In this document: positions 53,026-63,004 of the stretch, one piece after another
How positions within the stretch are numbered: the stretch's first letter is position 1
Layout: each line of letters starts with the position of its first letter
DNA from: Salinicola avicenniae
GTDB lineage: Bacteria; Pseudomonadota; Gammaproteobacteria; Pseudomonadales; Halomonadaceae
Direction: 5' to 3'
Assembly (NCBI RefSeq): GCF_023736115.1
Contig: NZ_JAKQZC010000003.1
Coordinates: 1-64,000 of the forward strand
DNA length: 64,000 nucleotides
Program-made: the position numbers and the translations under genes
Notes under the pieces: generated by a model
Told to the model about the DNA's origin: nothing
The model's input: the letters and a program-made list of their open reading frames with translations, nothing else
Database searches by the model: none

Positions 53026-54936
53026 TCAGCGTTCGTCCAGCAAGTCTTCGGCTTGGTCCATGAGGGCGTTCATGCGGGCGATCAGTGCGTCGTAGGGTGC
53101 CGAGGTCGCCAGATCGACGCCCGCCGCGCTCAGTAAGGTATATCCGCTCTTGGCCCCGCCCTGAGCCAGAACATTGAGATAGGGGCCCCGCCAGCGTGCC
53201 GGGTCACGCTCGAGACGTTCGGCGAACAGGCTGGCCGCCGCGATCGAGGTCGCATACTGGTAGACATAGAAGTCGTAATAGAAGTGCGGCACGTAAGCCC
53301 ATTCGGCGTAGTTATGCTCGTCGATCTCCATGATGCCCTCGTCAACGCCGTAGTACTGGCGCAGGATTCGACCATAGAGCTCAGTCAGTCGCGCACCGGA
53401 GAGCTGCTCGCCCTGCTCGGCGGCTTCATGGATCGTCAGCTCGAACTCGGCAAACTGCGCCTGGCGGAAAAAGGTGCCGCGCAGCGCTTCCAGGGCCTGG
53501 CCGATGTAGAAGAGCTTCTCCTCCGAGCTGGCCGACTGTTCGATCATGCGGTCGACCAGCAGCTGTTCGTTGGTGGTCGAGGCAACTTCGGCGGTGAAGA
53601 TCGGATAATCCGCGGTAGAAAAGGGCTGCGACTCGTTGGCCAACCGGCTGTGGATACCGTGCCCCCACTCGTGGGCGTAAGTCGACACATCGCTGTAGCG
53701 GCCGTTGAAGTTCATCAGGACGTAGGGATGGACATCATAGGCCGAGCCGTTCATGTAGGCACCGGAACGCTTGCCCCGGCTTGGATAGGCACTGGTCCAG
53801 GGTGAGCGAGTGGCCTCGTCGAGCAGGTCGGCATAGTGCTCGCCCAGTGGACGAGTGGCTTCCCGTGTCAGACGACGCGCGTCATCCAGGCTGAACTCGC
53901 GGTCGAGCGTGACCAGCGGGGGATAGAGGTCGTAGTCGTGTAGCGAGTCGACATTCAGCAGGCGCTGGCGCAGGGCGAGATAGCGGTGGAGCGTATCCAA
54001 ATGCTCATGCGTGGATTCGAGCAACTGATGATAGACCGCTGTCGGGATGTCGTCCCGGGAGAGGGCTGCCGCCATGGCGCTGTCATAGTGGTGGAGGTCG
54101 GCATTGGTAACGTGCGCCTGCACCTGGGCATTGAGCAGCGAGCCAAGGCTGGCGGTGTAGCGCTGCCAGACCGGCCAGTAGGCCTCGAAGACCCGTCGGC
54201 GGATATTCCGGTCGCTGGACTCTCGCCAGCGGCTGTAGCCTGCGGCATCCAGCGTGACTTCCTGGTTGTTCAGGGTCAGCACGGGCCAGTCGATATCCGA
54301 ATTGGCGAGCAGGGCGTAGGGTGTTTCGTGACTCATGACCGGCGCCAGCGCGGCCAGCGCCGATTCCGTCTGGGCCGAAAGCGTATGCGGCGCTTCGCGA
54401 ATCACATTCTCCAGAAACCGACGGTGCTCCCGCAGCGCGGGGTCGTCCAGCCACGCCATCAGGGTGTCACGATCCATGGCGATCAGTGCCGGGCGCAGAT
54501 AGCCAATGGCGGATTCGAAATTGGCCTCGAGGCGCTCGGCCCGGGCACGACGCGCCTGCGCCTCGGCGTTGCGTAGGTCCTCGTCCGCCTGCAGTGAGGC
54601 ATAGGTGTCGAGGCGCTGCGTCGCTTTCTCTATGGCACGGATGGTATCCAGTGCGTTCGCCAGCGCCGTCGGGCTGTCGGTCAGGGTCGCCCGGTAATCG
54701 TCGAGACCGTCGATATGCGTCTCTAGCGTTTCCCGTGCCTGTTGCCAGGCCGGAAGGGAGGGATAGAGATCGGTGAGGCGCCAGCGACCGTGCTCGGCGG
54801 AGGGCGCGTCTGTCTGCGCGATGGCCGTCGTCGGCAGGGCCAGCGAAGCACCAGCCCACAGGATGGCCAGCGCCAGCGAGGTGTGCAGGTGGCGATTGCG
54901 TACCGCTTTCCGGATAGGGGAGACAGGCAAGATCAC
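53026..54936 (-). CDS. pepF: Exported M3-family oligoendopeptidase (PepF type)
   Basis: 636 residues from the GTG at 54936, which has GAGAGG 5 nt upstream. A signal peptide (HTSLALAILWAGASLALPTTAIAQ) shows that it acts in the periplasm, unlike typical cytoplasmic PepF. The zinc site is STYAHEWGHGIHSRLA (HExxH), with YPIFTAEVASTTNEQLL supplying the third ligand Glu. It cleaves peptides of roughly 6-18 residues in related enzymes. It is the last gene after the fused ATPase (55 nt gap) and so is tied to peptide uptake. A longer frame from 55002 would overlap the ATPase gene and lose the signal-peptide context. Confidence 0.9.
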   Translation of the reverse strand: MILPVSPIRKAVRNRHLHTSLALAILWAGASLALPTTAIAQTDAPSAEHGRWRLTDLYPSLPAWQQARETLETHIDGLDDYRATLTDSPTALANALDTIRAIEKATQRLDTYASLQADEDLRNAEAQARRARAERLEANFESAIGYLRPALIAMDRDTLMAWLDDPALREHRRFLENVIREAPHTLSAQTESALAALAPVMSHETPYALLANSDIDWPVLTLNNQEVTLDAAGYSRWRESSDRNIRRRVFEAYWPVWQRYTASLGSLLNAQVQAHVTNADLHHYDSAMAAALSRDDIPTAVYHQLLESTHEHLDTLHRYLALRQRLLNVDSLHDYDLYPPLVTLDREFSLDDARRLTREATRPLGEHYADLLDEATRSPWTSAYPSRGKRSGAYMNGSAYDVHPYVLMNFNGRYSDVSTYAHEWGHGIHSRLANESQPFSTADYPIFTAEVASTTNEQLLVDRMIEQSASSEEKLFYIGQALEALRGTFFRQAQFAEFELTIHEAAEQGEQLSGARLTELYGRILRQYYGVDEGIMEIDEHNYAEWAYVPHFYYDFYVYQYATSIAAASLFAERLERDPARWRGPYLNVLAQGGAKSGYTLLSAAGVDLATSAPYDALIARMNALMDQAEDLLDER

Positions 54937-54991
54937 ACGGGCCTCTCGAGTCAGGTTGTTGTTGTGGACAGGATTGGCACGACGCCATCGA

Positions 54992-56599
54992 TCAGGCGGC
55001 AACCTCTTCGTTTTCCAGAAACGCGGCCTTGAGCAGTGCTCGGGTATAGGGCTCGGCCGGTTCAGTGAAAATCGTCTCCGCTGGGCCCTGCTCGATGACT
55101 CGCCCCTCCTTCATCACCAGGACATGGTCGGACAGCGCGCGGACCACCGACAGGTCATGGCTGATAAAGAGATAGGTAAGCCCATACTTCTGCTGCAGGT
55201 TGCGCAGCAGGTCGATGACGCGCACCTGAACGGAGCGATCGAGCGCGGAGGTCGGTTCATCGAGCAGCAGCAGCTCCGGTTTCAGGATCAGCGCACGGGC
55301 AATCGCGATCCGCTGGCGCTGGCCGCCGGAGAATTCGTGCGGATAGCGATTACGCATGGCCGGATCGAGGGCGACCTCTTCGAGGGCGGCGATCACTTCG
55401 GCCTCGCGTTGGCGACGATTCAATTCGGGATGATGGACCTTGAGACCTTCGCTGATGATGTCGCCGACGGTCATGCGCGGCGACAGCGAGCCGAACGGGT
55501 CCTGGAACACCACCTGAAGCTTTGAGCGCAGCGGGCGCATGCCGGACTTGTCGAGCGCCGAGATATCGCTCTCCTCGAAGCGGATATCTCCCTCGGATTC
55601 CAAGAGCCTCAGCAGCGCGCGCCCGAGCGTCGACTTGCCCGAGCCGGACTCGCCGACGATCCCGAGCGTCTCGCCTCGCCTGATGGTGAGATCGATACCG
55701 CGCACCGCCTCGAAATAGGCGTTGCCGCCGAACAGGCGTCGATGGGTCACGAAGCGGACTTTCACATCGCGTGCCGAGAGCATGACCGGGGCATCCGCCG
55801 GTGCCGGCGCCTTGCGTCCGCGGGGAATGGCATCGAGCAGCATGCGGGTGTAATCGTGCTGCGGGGCGTCGAAGACGTCGACGGTGCGGCCGCTCTCGAC
55901 CACCTCGCCCTGGCGCATCACCGCCACGTGATCGGCGAAATGCCTGACGATGCTGAGATCGTGGGTGATGAACAGGATCGCCATGCCGTATTGCGTCTGC
56001 AGTGACTTGAGCAGATCGAGAATCTGCGCCTGCACGGTGACGTCCAGGGCGGTAGTCGGCTCGTCGGCGATCAGCAGCTTGGGCTCGCAGGCCAGTGCCA
56101 TGGCGATCATCACGCGCTGGCGCTGACCGCCGGAGAGCTCGTAGGGGTAGCTCGAGAAGCGCCGCTCCGGTTCCGGAATGCCGACCTGTTTCAGCAATTC
56201 CAACACGCGCCGGCGGTTGGCGTCGCCCTTGAGCCCCTTGTGCTTGGTCAGCACCTCGCCGATCTGACGGCCGATGCGGTGGAGCGGATTGAGCGAGGTC
56301 ATCGGCTCCTGGAAAATCATCGAGATGTCGTTGCCGCGTACGCGACGCATGCGCTTGGCGCTGACCTCGAGCAGGTTCTCGCCATTGAATCGAATGGCAC
56401 CGGTGGTTTCGGCCAGCTCCGGCAGCAGCCGCATCGCGGCGGTCGAGGTGACCGACTTGCCGGAGCCGGACTCGCCGACCAGCGCCAGCGTCTCGCCCTC
56501 GGCGATGGAGAAGCTGACATCCTTGACCGCGGTGACCGGGCCGGTGGGGAGCTGAAACGTCACGCTGAGCTTGTCGACGTCGAGCAGGGGTTGAGTCAT
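54992..56599 (-). CDS. Double ATP-binding protein of a peptide ABC transporter (YejF/OppDF fusion)
   Basis: 535 residues with two complete ATPase domains in tandem. Each has Walker A GESGSGKS, a signature (ELSGGQRQR and EFSGGQRQR), Walker B ([12 protein letters not shown] and [12 protein letters not shown]) and an oligopeptide-ABC C-terminal tail ([27 protein letters not shown]). It powers import of peptides through the two permeases encoded just before it. Start at 56599, supported by AAGGAC 8 nt upstream; it begins 10 nt after the permease gene. Confidence 0.95.
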   Translation of the reverse strand: MTQPLLDVDKLSVTFQLPTGPVTAVKDVSFSIAEGETLALVGESGSGKSVTSTAAMRLLPELAETTGAIRFNGENLLEVSAKRMRRVRGNDISMIFQEPMTSLNPLHRIGRQIGEVLTKHKGLKGDANRRRVLELLKQVGIPEPERRFSSYPYELSGGQRQRVMIAMALACEPKLLIADEPTTALDVTVQAQILDLLKSLQTQYGMAILFITHDLSIVRHFADHVAVMRQGEVVESGRTVDVFDAPQHDYTRMLLDAIPRGRKAPAPADAPVMLSARDVKVRFVTHRRLFGGNAYFEAVRGIDLTIRRGETLGIVGESGSGKSTLGRALLRLLESEGDIRFEESDISALDKSGMRPLRSKLQVVFQDPFGSLSPRMTVGDIISEGLKVHHPELNRRQREAEVIAALEEVALDPAMRNRYPHEFSGGQRQRIAIARALILKPELLLLDEPTSALDRSVQVRVIDLLRNLQQKYGLTYLFISHDLSVVRALSDHVLVMKEGRVIEQGPAETIFTEPAEPYTRALLKAAFLENEEVAA

Positions 56600-56609
56600 C
56601 GATAAGTCC

Positions 56610-57605
56610 TTAGCGCGTGCGCGGGTCGAGGGCATCTCTCAGCCCATCGCCCAGAAAGTTGAGACAGAACAGCGTGGCGGCGAGAAAGAACGACGGCACC
56701 AGCAGCATCCACGGCGCGCTCTCCATCATGTCGACGCCTTCGGAAATCAGTACACCCCAGCTGGTCAGCGGCTCCTGCACGCCGAGGCCGAGGAACGAGA
56801 GAAAACTCTCGAGCAGGATCACCTTCGGCACGGTCAGCGTGACGTAGATGATCACCGGGCCGATGGCGTTGGGGATCAGGTGACGGGTGACGATCTTGGT
56901 GTCGCGAACGCCGAGGGCATGGGCGGCCTCGATGAACTCGCGGCGTTTCAGCGCCAGCGTCTGGCCGCGCACGATACGCGCCATGTCGAGCCACTCCACC
57001 GCGCCGATGGCGGCATAGATCAGGAAGATGTTGCGGCCGAACACCACCATCAACAGGATCACCAGGAACATGAACGGCAGCGAGTACATGATGTCGACAA
57101 AGCGCATCATCAGGTTGTCGACGCGCCCGCCGAGATAGCCGGAGATGGCGCCGTAGAGCACGCCGATCACCAGGCTGACGAGGGACGCGACCAGCGCCAC
57201 CGAGAGCGAGATGCGGCCGCCGTAAAGCACGCGGGTGAGCAGGTCGCGACCGTTGGCGTCGGTGCCGAGGAAGTGAGCGTTATCGAGTGTCGGGCCGGTG
57301 CCGAAGGCGTTCCAGTCGACCTCGGCCAGCCCCCAGGGCAACAGCCAGGGACCGATGACGCAGACCACCACGATCGCGATCAGCAGCGCCAGACTCGCCA
57401 TGGCGGCGCGGTTCTGGGAAAGACGTCGCCAGGCATCGCGGGCCAGGCTCTCGCCGGCAGGCGCGGCACTGGCCGCCGTTGTCTCTGGTTCTGGTGAGTG
57501 CGGCGGGTTCGGGCCGCTGTGAGAGTGCGGCGGATTGGGGCCACCGGCGGGCAGCGGTGCGCCATCGGCATTGTCGCCGCTATAAGGCTTGGATTCAGAC
57601 GTCAT
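56610..57605 (-). CDS. oppC: Peptide ABC transporter permease (OppC/YejE type)
   Basis: 331 residues. A soluble Pro/Gly/His-rich N-terminal tail of about 60 residues contains the repeated unit GPNPPHS. Then the OppC N-region (ARDAWRRLSQNRAAMASLALL) and five to six membrane helices follow. The coupling loop is EFIEAAHALGVRDTKIVTRHLIPNAIGPVI, which contacts the ATPase. It pairs with the OppB-type protein. Lies 11 nt after it and 10 nt before the ATPase gene. The repeated tail is not usual for the family. Confidence 0.93.
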   Translation of the reverse strand: MTSESKPYSGDNADGAPLPAGGPNPPHSHSGPNPPHSPEPETTAASAAPAGESLARDAWRRLSQNRAAMASLALLIAIVVVCVIGPWLLPWGLAEVDWNAFGTGPTLDNAHFLGTDANGRDLLTRVLYGGRISLSVALVASLVSLVIGVLYGAISGYLGGRVDNLMMRFVDIMYSLPFMFLVILLMVVFGRNIFLIYAAIGAVEWLDMARIVRGQTLALKRREFIEAAHALGVRDTKIVTRHLIPNAIGPVIIYVTLTVPKVILLESFLSFLGLGVQEPLTSWGVLISEGVDMMESAPWMLLVPSFFLAATLFCLNFLGDGLRDALDPRTR

Positions 57606-57616
57606 TAGCGGCTACC

Positions 57617-58543
57617 TCAGTCGTCATAGCGAATTTGGGGATCGAGCGCCGAGTAGAGCAGGTCGACGATCAGGTTCATCAGCACGATCAGCACGCCGTA
57701 GAAGACCACGGTGCCCATGACCAGGGTGTAGTCGCGGTTGAGCGCGCCCTGCACGAAGTAGCGGCCGATGCCGGGGATGCCGAAAATCTGCTCGATCACC
57801 ACGGAGCCGGTGATGATCCCGGCGATGGCGGGGCCGAGATAGGACATGACCGGCAAAAGCGCCGGGCGGATGGCGTGACGGAAGATCACCTCACCCTCGT
57901 TAAGGCCCTTGGCGCGAGCGGTGCGGATGAAGTGACTGCCCAGCACCTCGATCATGCTGGCGCGCATCATGCGCGCGATATAGGCGATCTGCTGGATGGA
58001 GAGCGCAACGACGGGCAGCACCAGGTTGGGCAGGGCGCCACCGTTCCAGCCGCCGGCCGGCAGCCAGCCCAGCAGCACGCCGAAGACCAGCGCGAAGATC
58101 GGCGCCAGCACGAAGTTAGGCACGGCGATGCCGGTCAGCGCGGTCCCCATCACCAGGTAATCGACGGTCGAATTGCGTTTGATCGCGGCGGCAATGCCAA
58201 GCGGCAGGCCGATGATCAGCGCCAACAGTATCGCCAGCCCGCCGATCTCGAGGCTCACCGGAAAGCCCTGCATGATCAGCTCGGTGACCGAGAAGTCCTT
58301 GTACTTGAACGAGGGGCCGAAATCGCCTTGCAGCAGGTTGCCCATGTAGCGCAGGTACTGCATCGGCAGCGGCTCGTCGAGATGGTAGGCGGCCATCAGG
58401 TTAGCCTCGATCTCCGGCGGCAGCTGGCGTTCGCCGTCGAAGGGGCCTCCCGGCGCCACCCGCATCAGGAAGAACGAGATCGTGATCACGATCAGCAGGG
58501 TGGGCACGGCCTGCAGCAGGCGCTTGAGGGTGTAGATCAGCAT
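57617..58543 (-). CDS. oppB: Peptide ABC transporter permease (OppB type)
   Basis: 308 residues, the OppB length (YejB is longer). It starts MLIYTLKRLLQAVPTLLIV and has GPSFKYKDFSVTELIMQGFPVS and the coupling loop HFIRTARAKGLNEGEVIFRHAIRPALLPVMSYLG. The end, IVDLLYSALDPQIRYDD, is characteristic. It forms half of the peptide channel. Start at 58543; the frame opens 82 codons earlier inside the binding-protein gene, with no conservation. Confidence 0.93.
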   Translation of the reverse strand: MLIYTLKRLLQAVPTLLIVITISFFLMRVAPGGPFDGERQLPPEIEANLMAAYHLDEPLPMQYLRYMGNLLQGDFGPSFKYKDFSVTELIMQGFPVSLEIGGLAILLALIIGLPLGIAAAIKRNSTVDYLVMGTALTGIAVPNFVLAPIFALVFGVLLGWLPAGGWNGGALPNLVLPVVALSIQQIAYIARMMRASMIEVLGSHFIRTARAKGLNEGEVIFRHAIRPALLPVMSYLGPAIAGIITGSVVIEQIFGIPGIGRYFVQGALNRDYTLVMGTVVFYGVLIVLMNLIVDLLYSALDPQIRYDD

Positions 58544-58610
58544 GGCCGGGGCTCTCTTGGTGTTGCGGGCATTCCGGATGGCTCCCGTTATCGGTTGTCG
58601 GTGGCTCGTA

Positions 58611-60209
58611 TCAGTGTTCGGTGAAGTGCATCCAGCGGCTGGGATGATCGTCCATCGGGTTGGCTTCCCAGCCTTCAAGCGTTGGCGAGACGAGCGCGAG
58701 CTTGATGTAGAAATAGAGTGGCAGCAGGGCGTAGTCGTCGAGCAGCACGCGCTCGGCACGAGCCATGGTAGCGCTGCGCCCGCTCGCATCTAGGGTGTTG
58801 GCTGCCTCGTCCATCAGTGAGTCGTACTCGGAGTTACTGTAGCCGGAGTGGTTGTTGGGCACGCCGGTATGGAACAGATCCAGGAAGTTGCTGGCATCGT
58901 CGTAGTCGGCGATCCATGGCGCCATGCCGATCTGGAAATCGCCCTGGCGCAGCTTGGCGTAGTAGACGGCGGCGTCGCTGTTCTGGAGCGTCACCTCGAC
59001 GCCAAGCGGTTTCCACATAGCGGCCAGCGCGACCGGAATCCGTTTGGTATCCGGGTTGGTAATGGTGTCGAGAGTCAGGTGCAGCGGGTTCTGCGGACCA
59101 TAGCCGGCCGCCTCCAGCAGGGCTCTGGCGCGGGCCAGGCGTTCATCCATCGTGTCGTCGACGAAGGCGAACCGGGGGCCGTCGTAGTCGCTGATCGCCG
59201 TGGGCACCAGGCTGAAGGCCGAGGGTTGGTCGAGCCTGGTGATCTGACGGGTGATGACCTGTCGGCGCAGGGCCAGGTTGAGCGCCTCGCGGATGCGACG
59301 GTCGTTCAGGACGCTGCCGTCACGCTGATTGAAGGCGAAATAGAAGGTCGCCAGGATGGGGGCTTCATGCAGGGCCTCGGACAGATTCTCGCGCGCCCAC
59401 TCGATCCGTCCCTGAGGCACACTGTCGGCCATGTCGACTTCGCCGGCGCGGAAACGGTTGAGCGCGGCGCGAGCATCATCGATCGGCAGAAAGCGCACTT
59501 CGTCCAGCGCGACGTTTTCGGCATCGTGAAATTCGGGATTGCGGGTCGCGGCAATGTGATCGTGGGAGACCCACTCGCTCAGGGTGAAGGCGCCGTTGGA
59601 GATCAGGTTGCCGGGTTTGGTCCAGTCGCTGCCATAGGTGTCGATGGCTCGCTCCGGCACCGGAAAGGTCGAGGGATGACCCAGCATGTCGATAAAGTAG
59701 CCGGTCGGGCGCTCCAGCGTGACCTCCAGCGTGTGAGGATCGCTCGCCGTGACACCGAGCGTGTCGACCGGCTGATCGCCGCGATTGACCGCTTCCGCGC
59801 CCTGGATCGGGAACAGCATGTAGGCGTAGGGCGCGGCCAGCGCCGGGCTGAGGATTCGACGCCACGCATAGACGAAGTCGCCAGCCGTGACCGGCTCGCC
59901 ATCCGACCATTTGGCGTCTTCCCGCAGATGAAAGGTGTAATGCAGTCCATCGTCGGAGCGCTCCCACGATGCCGCGACGCCGGGAACGATGTTGCCTGCC
60001 GCGTCGCGCGCTACCAGCCCTTCGAATAGATCGATAAGGATACTCGATTCCCAAGACCCGGTCGCCAATTGGGGGTCGAGCGTGGAGGGCTCGGCACCGT
60101 TGGCGCGACGGAGCACCTGCTTGCCGTCTTCGATAGCGGCTGCCGCCAGCGGTGGCGTCAGGGCTATCAGGGCGCACCCCACGCCTGCGATGAACTGCCG
60201 GATCGTCAT
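58611..60209 (-). CDS. oppA: Peptide-binding protein 1 of the ABC transporter (OppA/MppA type)
   Basis: 532 residues. Signal peptide MTIRQFIAGVGCALIALTPPLAAA. Family-5 solute-binding fold: GAEPSTLDPQLATGSWESSI, LFEGLVARDAAGNIVPGVAASWERSDDGLHYTFHLREDAKWSDG, RLFLP-like and NQRDGSVLNDRRIREALNLAL, WIADYDDASNFLDLFHTG. It captures oligopeptides in the periplasm. AAAGGAC 9 nt before the ATG. One of three paralogues here; it lies directly before the permease gene (67 nt). Confidence 0.95.
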   Translation of the reverse strand: MTIRQFIAGVGCALIALTPPLAAAAIEDGKQVLRRANGAEPSTLDPQLATGSWESSILIDLFEGLVARDAAGNIVPGVAASWERSDDGLHYTFHLREDAKWSDGEPVTAGDFVYAWRRILSPALAAPYAYMLFPIQGAEAVNRGDQPVDTLGVTASDPHTLEVTLERPTGYFIDMLGHPSTFPVPERAIDTYGSDWTKPGNLISNGAFTLSEWVSHDHIAATRNPEFHDAENVALDEVRFLPIDDARAALNRFRAGEVDMADSVPQGRIEWARENLSEALHEAPILATFYFAFNQRDGSVLNDRRIREALNLALRRQVITRQITRLDQPSAFSLVPTAISDYDGPRFAFVDDTMDERLARARALLEAAGYGPQNPLHLTLDTITNPDTKRIPVALAAMWKPLGVEVTLQNSDAAVYYAKLRQGDFQIGMAPWIADYDDASNFLDLFHTGVPNNHSGYSNSEYDSLMDEAANTLDASGRSATMARAERVLLDDYALLPLYFYIKLALVSPTLEGWEANPMDDHPSRWMHFTEH

Positions 60210-60264
60210 GTTCGCGATGTCCTTTCCGCCGTGAGGCCGGCGGTCGTCTTGTTGTCATTGGCGG

Positions 60265-60289
60265 TTACCGGGGCCGCGCGCCCCGGTAA
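60265..60289 (-). other. Intercistronic hairpin between two binding-protein genes
   Basis: TTACCGGGGC (60265-60274) pairs perfectly with GCCCCGGTAA (60280-60289), loop 5 nt, no T-run. It lies 5 nt upstream of the stop codon on the plus strand, that is just past the end of binding-protein gene 2. Such hairpins often protect an upstream mRNA segment and raise binding-protein yield. Confidence 0.6.
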
Positions 60290-60293
60290 GCGT

Positions 60294-61934
60294 TCACTCC
60301 CGCGACAGCCAGCGTGACAGGTGCCGGTTCAGCGCGTTGTCCTCCCAGCCCTTGAGCTGCGGGTTGACCAGGTTGCGCGAGACATCGACGTAGATCGGTG
60401 CCACCGCATAGTCGGAAAGCGCCTGCCGCTCGGCTTGTTGCAGCAGCTGTTGACGAGTGTCTTCGTCGGTCTCGCGGCTGGCCTGCTGCATCAGCGCATC
60501 GAATGCCGGGCTACGGTAGCCGCCGTAATTCTTCGGCGCCTCGCTCTGCAGAATGCCGAGGAAGTTGCTGGCATCGTCGAAGTCCGCAACCCAGCTGGCG
60601 CGGCCGACGTCGAAGTTGCCTGCCGCGAGCTCGGCGTAATGTACGGCGCCTTCGGCGTTGACCAGTTCGGTCTCTACATTGAGCGGCTGCCACATCGCTG
60701 CGAGTGCCACGGCGATGCGCTTGTTGGCTTCGGTGGTGGAGTAGCGCAGGGTCAGTTCCAGCGGATGCTCCGGGCCGTAGCCTGCGTCCTGCAACAGCGT
60801 TTGTGCTCTGGCGAGGCGTGCGTCCTGGCTCTCTTCGACACCGGGCATCGTCTGGGCGTCGTAGTGAGCCACGCCCTGTGGCACGAAGCCGCTGGCGGGC
60901 GAGACCACGCCGCCCATGATTTGCTCGGCGATCACCTGGCGCCGAATGGCCAGATTGAGCGCTGCGCGCACGCGTCTGTCGGCGGTCGGGTGGCCGTCAC
61001 GCTGATTGAGCGCGAAGTAGTAGTTGGCGAGCTGCGGCGCGAGGTGAGTGGCTTCGGGCAGGTTGGCCTGCAGCCACTGATATTGATCCGGCGAGAAGTC
61101 GCGCACGATATCGAGCCCGCCGGCACGGAAGCGCTGCAGCCCGGCGCTGCGATCCTCGACGGGGTAGTAGTCGACGCCGTCCAGGTTGACGTCGCCGGCG
61201 GCGTGGAACTCGGGGTTTTTCCTGGCAGCGATATGATCATGGGAGACCCAGCTCGTCGGCGTGAAGGCGCCGTTGGTCGCGATGTGGTCCATCTGTGTCC
61301 AGTCGTTGCCATAGCGATCGAGCAGGTGCGAAGGCACGGGCGACGCCGCGATATGCGCGAGCAGCGTCGGGAAGTAGGGCGTCGGCTGGTTGAGCGTGAT
61401 CTCCAGCGTCTTGTCGTCGAGAGCCTCCACGCCCAGCGTCGGGGCGTCCGGTTCGCCGCGAGTCAGCGCCTCGGCGCCGCGAATCGAGTAGAAGAGGCTG
61501 GCGTAGACGGCACCGTTGGCAGGATCGAACAGGCGCCGGAAGGCGGTCACGAAGTCGTCTGCGATCACCGGCTCGCCGTCGGACCAGTCGGCGTCTTCCC
61601 GCAGGTGGAAGGTGTAGACCGTGCCGTCATTGCTGACGTCCCAGCGGCTGGCGGCGCCGGGGATGTATTGCCCCGCCGGGTCCAGCGTGACCAAGCCCTC
61701 GAACAGGTCGCCAAGCACATCGTTTTCCCAGGTGCTGCCGCCGATCCTTGCGCTGTCGAGCGAGGCCGGTTCGCCCTGAATGCCGATGGCCAGCGTGGCG
61801 GCGGAGGCGAGGCTGCCGAGCGGGGCGGTGCTCAGCAGCAGCAACAGGCCGATCCGGCCAAGTCGGCGAGTCTTTAAAGACCGGTGAACCTGTGAAGACC
61901 TGTGAATCCGTGAAGAGATAAGCTGTTCGAGCAT
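60294..61934 (-). CDS. Peptide-binding protein 2 (OppA/MppA type)
   Basis: 546 residues. A basic N-region precedes the signal core IGLLLLLSTAPLGSLASAA. The same family-5 layout as its neighbours is visible: GEPASLDSARIGGSTWENDV, LFEGLVTLDPAGQYIPGAASRWDVSNDGTVYTFHLREDADWSDG, NQRDGHPTADRRVRAALNLAI, WVADFDDASNFLGILQSEAP. Clearly a paralogue of the flanking binding proteins but diverged, so probably with different peptide preference. Located between the NlpC/P60 gene and binding protein 1. Confidence 0.93.
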   Translation of the reverse strand: MLEQLISSRIHRSSQVHRSLKTRRLGRIGLLLLLSTAPLGSLASAATLAIGIQGEPASLDSARIGGSTWENDVLGDLFEGLVTLDPAGQYIPGAASRWDVSNDGTVYTFHLREDADWSDGEPVIADDFVTAFRRLFDPANGAVYASLFYSIRGAEALTRGEPDAPTLGVEALDDKTLEITLNQPTPYFPTLLAHIAASPVPSHLLDRYGNDWTQMDHIATNGAFTPTSWVSHDHIAARKNPEFHAAGDVNLDGVDYYPVEDRSAGLQRFRAGGLDIVRDFSPDQYQWLQANLPEATHLAPQLANYYFALNQRDGHPTADRRVRAALNLAIRRQVIAEQIMGGVVSPASGFVPQGVAHYDAQTMPGVEESQDARLARAQTLLQDAGYGPEHPLELTLRYSTTEANKRIAVALAAMWQPLNVETELVNAEGAVHYAELAAGNFDVGRASWVADFDDASNFLGILQSEAPKNYGGYRSPAFDALMQQASRETDEDTRQQLLQQAERQALSDYAVAPIYVDVSRNLVNPQLKGWEDNALNRHLSRWLSRE

Positions 61935-62004
61935 GATCGAGTCCGTCCGTCGTCAGGCGCTGGTGATAACTGTTGTCGAGGCCGTTGTCTGCCTCGTCTC
62001 GATC

Positions 62005-63000
62005 CTACGCCGAGGGCTGTCCGGGAAGGTAGCGGCGAACCGCGCAAAGCTGTCGGTGATAGTCGCTGCCGCTGAGGCGGCGACACTCGATGCGCGCGTT
62101 GTTGGTCGGCGCATGCAGCATGCGATCGCCACCCAGATAGAGCGCCACGTGGTCGACCCGAAGGCGCCCGCTGTCGTCGGGCTTTTCGAAGAAGAGCAGG
62201 TCGCCGGCGGCCTGCCGGTCGATCGGGACGATCTGGCCGGTCTCGACCTGATCGCCGGTATCGCGAGGCAGGCGAATCCCGACGGCGGCAAACAGCGTAT
62301 GCACCAGCCCGGAACAGTCATAGCCGAAGCTTGAGTTGCCGGCCCAGAGATAGCGCAGGCCGGCGAAGCGTCGCCCCAGTGTTTCCAGCATCGCTGCCGT
62401 GGCGGGCGGACGCGGCGTGTCGACGCGCACGGTGTCGCGCGGCAGGTAGCCCCGCCCCAGCGCGCAGCGGACGTACACTCGCTCGGCATCATAGCGACTG
62501 TCGGGGGCCGGGGGCTCGCCGAGTGGCTCTGCCGGGCGCAGGCGCGTCTGAAAGCTCAGTTTGACGGCCCGGTCGTTGGGTAGCCCCCGCAGCCAGGCAG
62601 TTGGCGCGGCAATCGAGAGCCTGGCCGCCGCGTCGAATGGCTCATCAGGTGCCGTGCTGTCCGCGACCAGCTGATCGGCAGGCAGCCAGCCCGGATAGCC
62701 TCGGGGATCCTGCGAGGAGGGCTGATCGGGGACCACGATGCGGCACCAGGCGCGGCCTTGGCTGTCTGTCGATCGCTCGAGAATCCTGACCGGGGTATCC
62801 AACAGGGCTTGGGTCACCAGCAGCTTGTCGTGACAGAGGCGCGCCCGCGTCGTGTCATCGAGCGCGGCCAGCCACGGCTCGAGTCGCGGCGGTTGCTCGA
62901 GCGCCGGTGCATCGATGCCGCGCGGTGCATCAGGCGAGCGCCAGAGACCGGCGACAGCCACGCCGATCCGTGCTCGATCCGTTGCCTGGACGCCGGCCAT
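62005..63000 (-). CDS. NlpC/P60 (C40) cell-wall peptidase with SH3-like domains
   Basis: 331 residues. The N-terminal two thirds look like bacterial SH3 domains (WCRIVVPDQPSSQDPRGYPGWLPADQLV; RVYVRCALGRGYLPRDTV). The C-terminal catalytic domain has LRYLWAGNSSFGYDCSGLVHTLF (Cys), RVDHVALYLGG (His) and MLHAPTNNARIECR (third His). The layout matches YkfC-type gamma-D-glutamyl-diamino acid dipeptidases that process murein peptides. No signal peptide is visible, so it probably acts in the cytoplasm on imported peptides. It starts 4 nt after binding protein 3. Confidence 0.88.
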   Translation of the reverse strand: MAGVQATDRARIGVAVAGLWRSPDAPRGIDAPALEQPPRLEPWLAALDDTTRARLCHDKLLVTQALLDTPVRILERSTDSQGRAWCRIVVPDQPSSQDPRGYPGWLPADQLVADSTAPDEPFDAAARLSIAAPTAWLRGLPNDRAVKLSFQTRLRPAEPLGEPPAPDSRYDAERVYVRCALGRGYLPRDTVRVDTPRPPATAAMLETLGRRFAGLRYLWAGNSSFGYDCSGLVHTLFAAVGIRLPRDTGDQVETGQIVPIDRQAAGDLLFFEKPDDSGRLRVDHVALYLGGDRMLHAPTNNARIECRRLSGSDYHRQLCAVRRYLPGQPSA

Positions 63001-63004
63001 GCCG

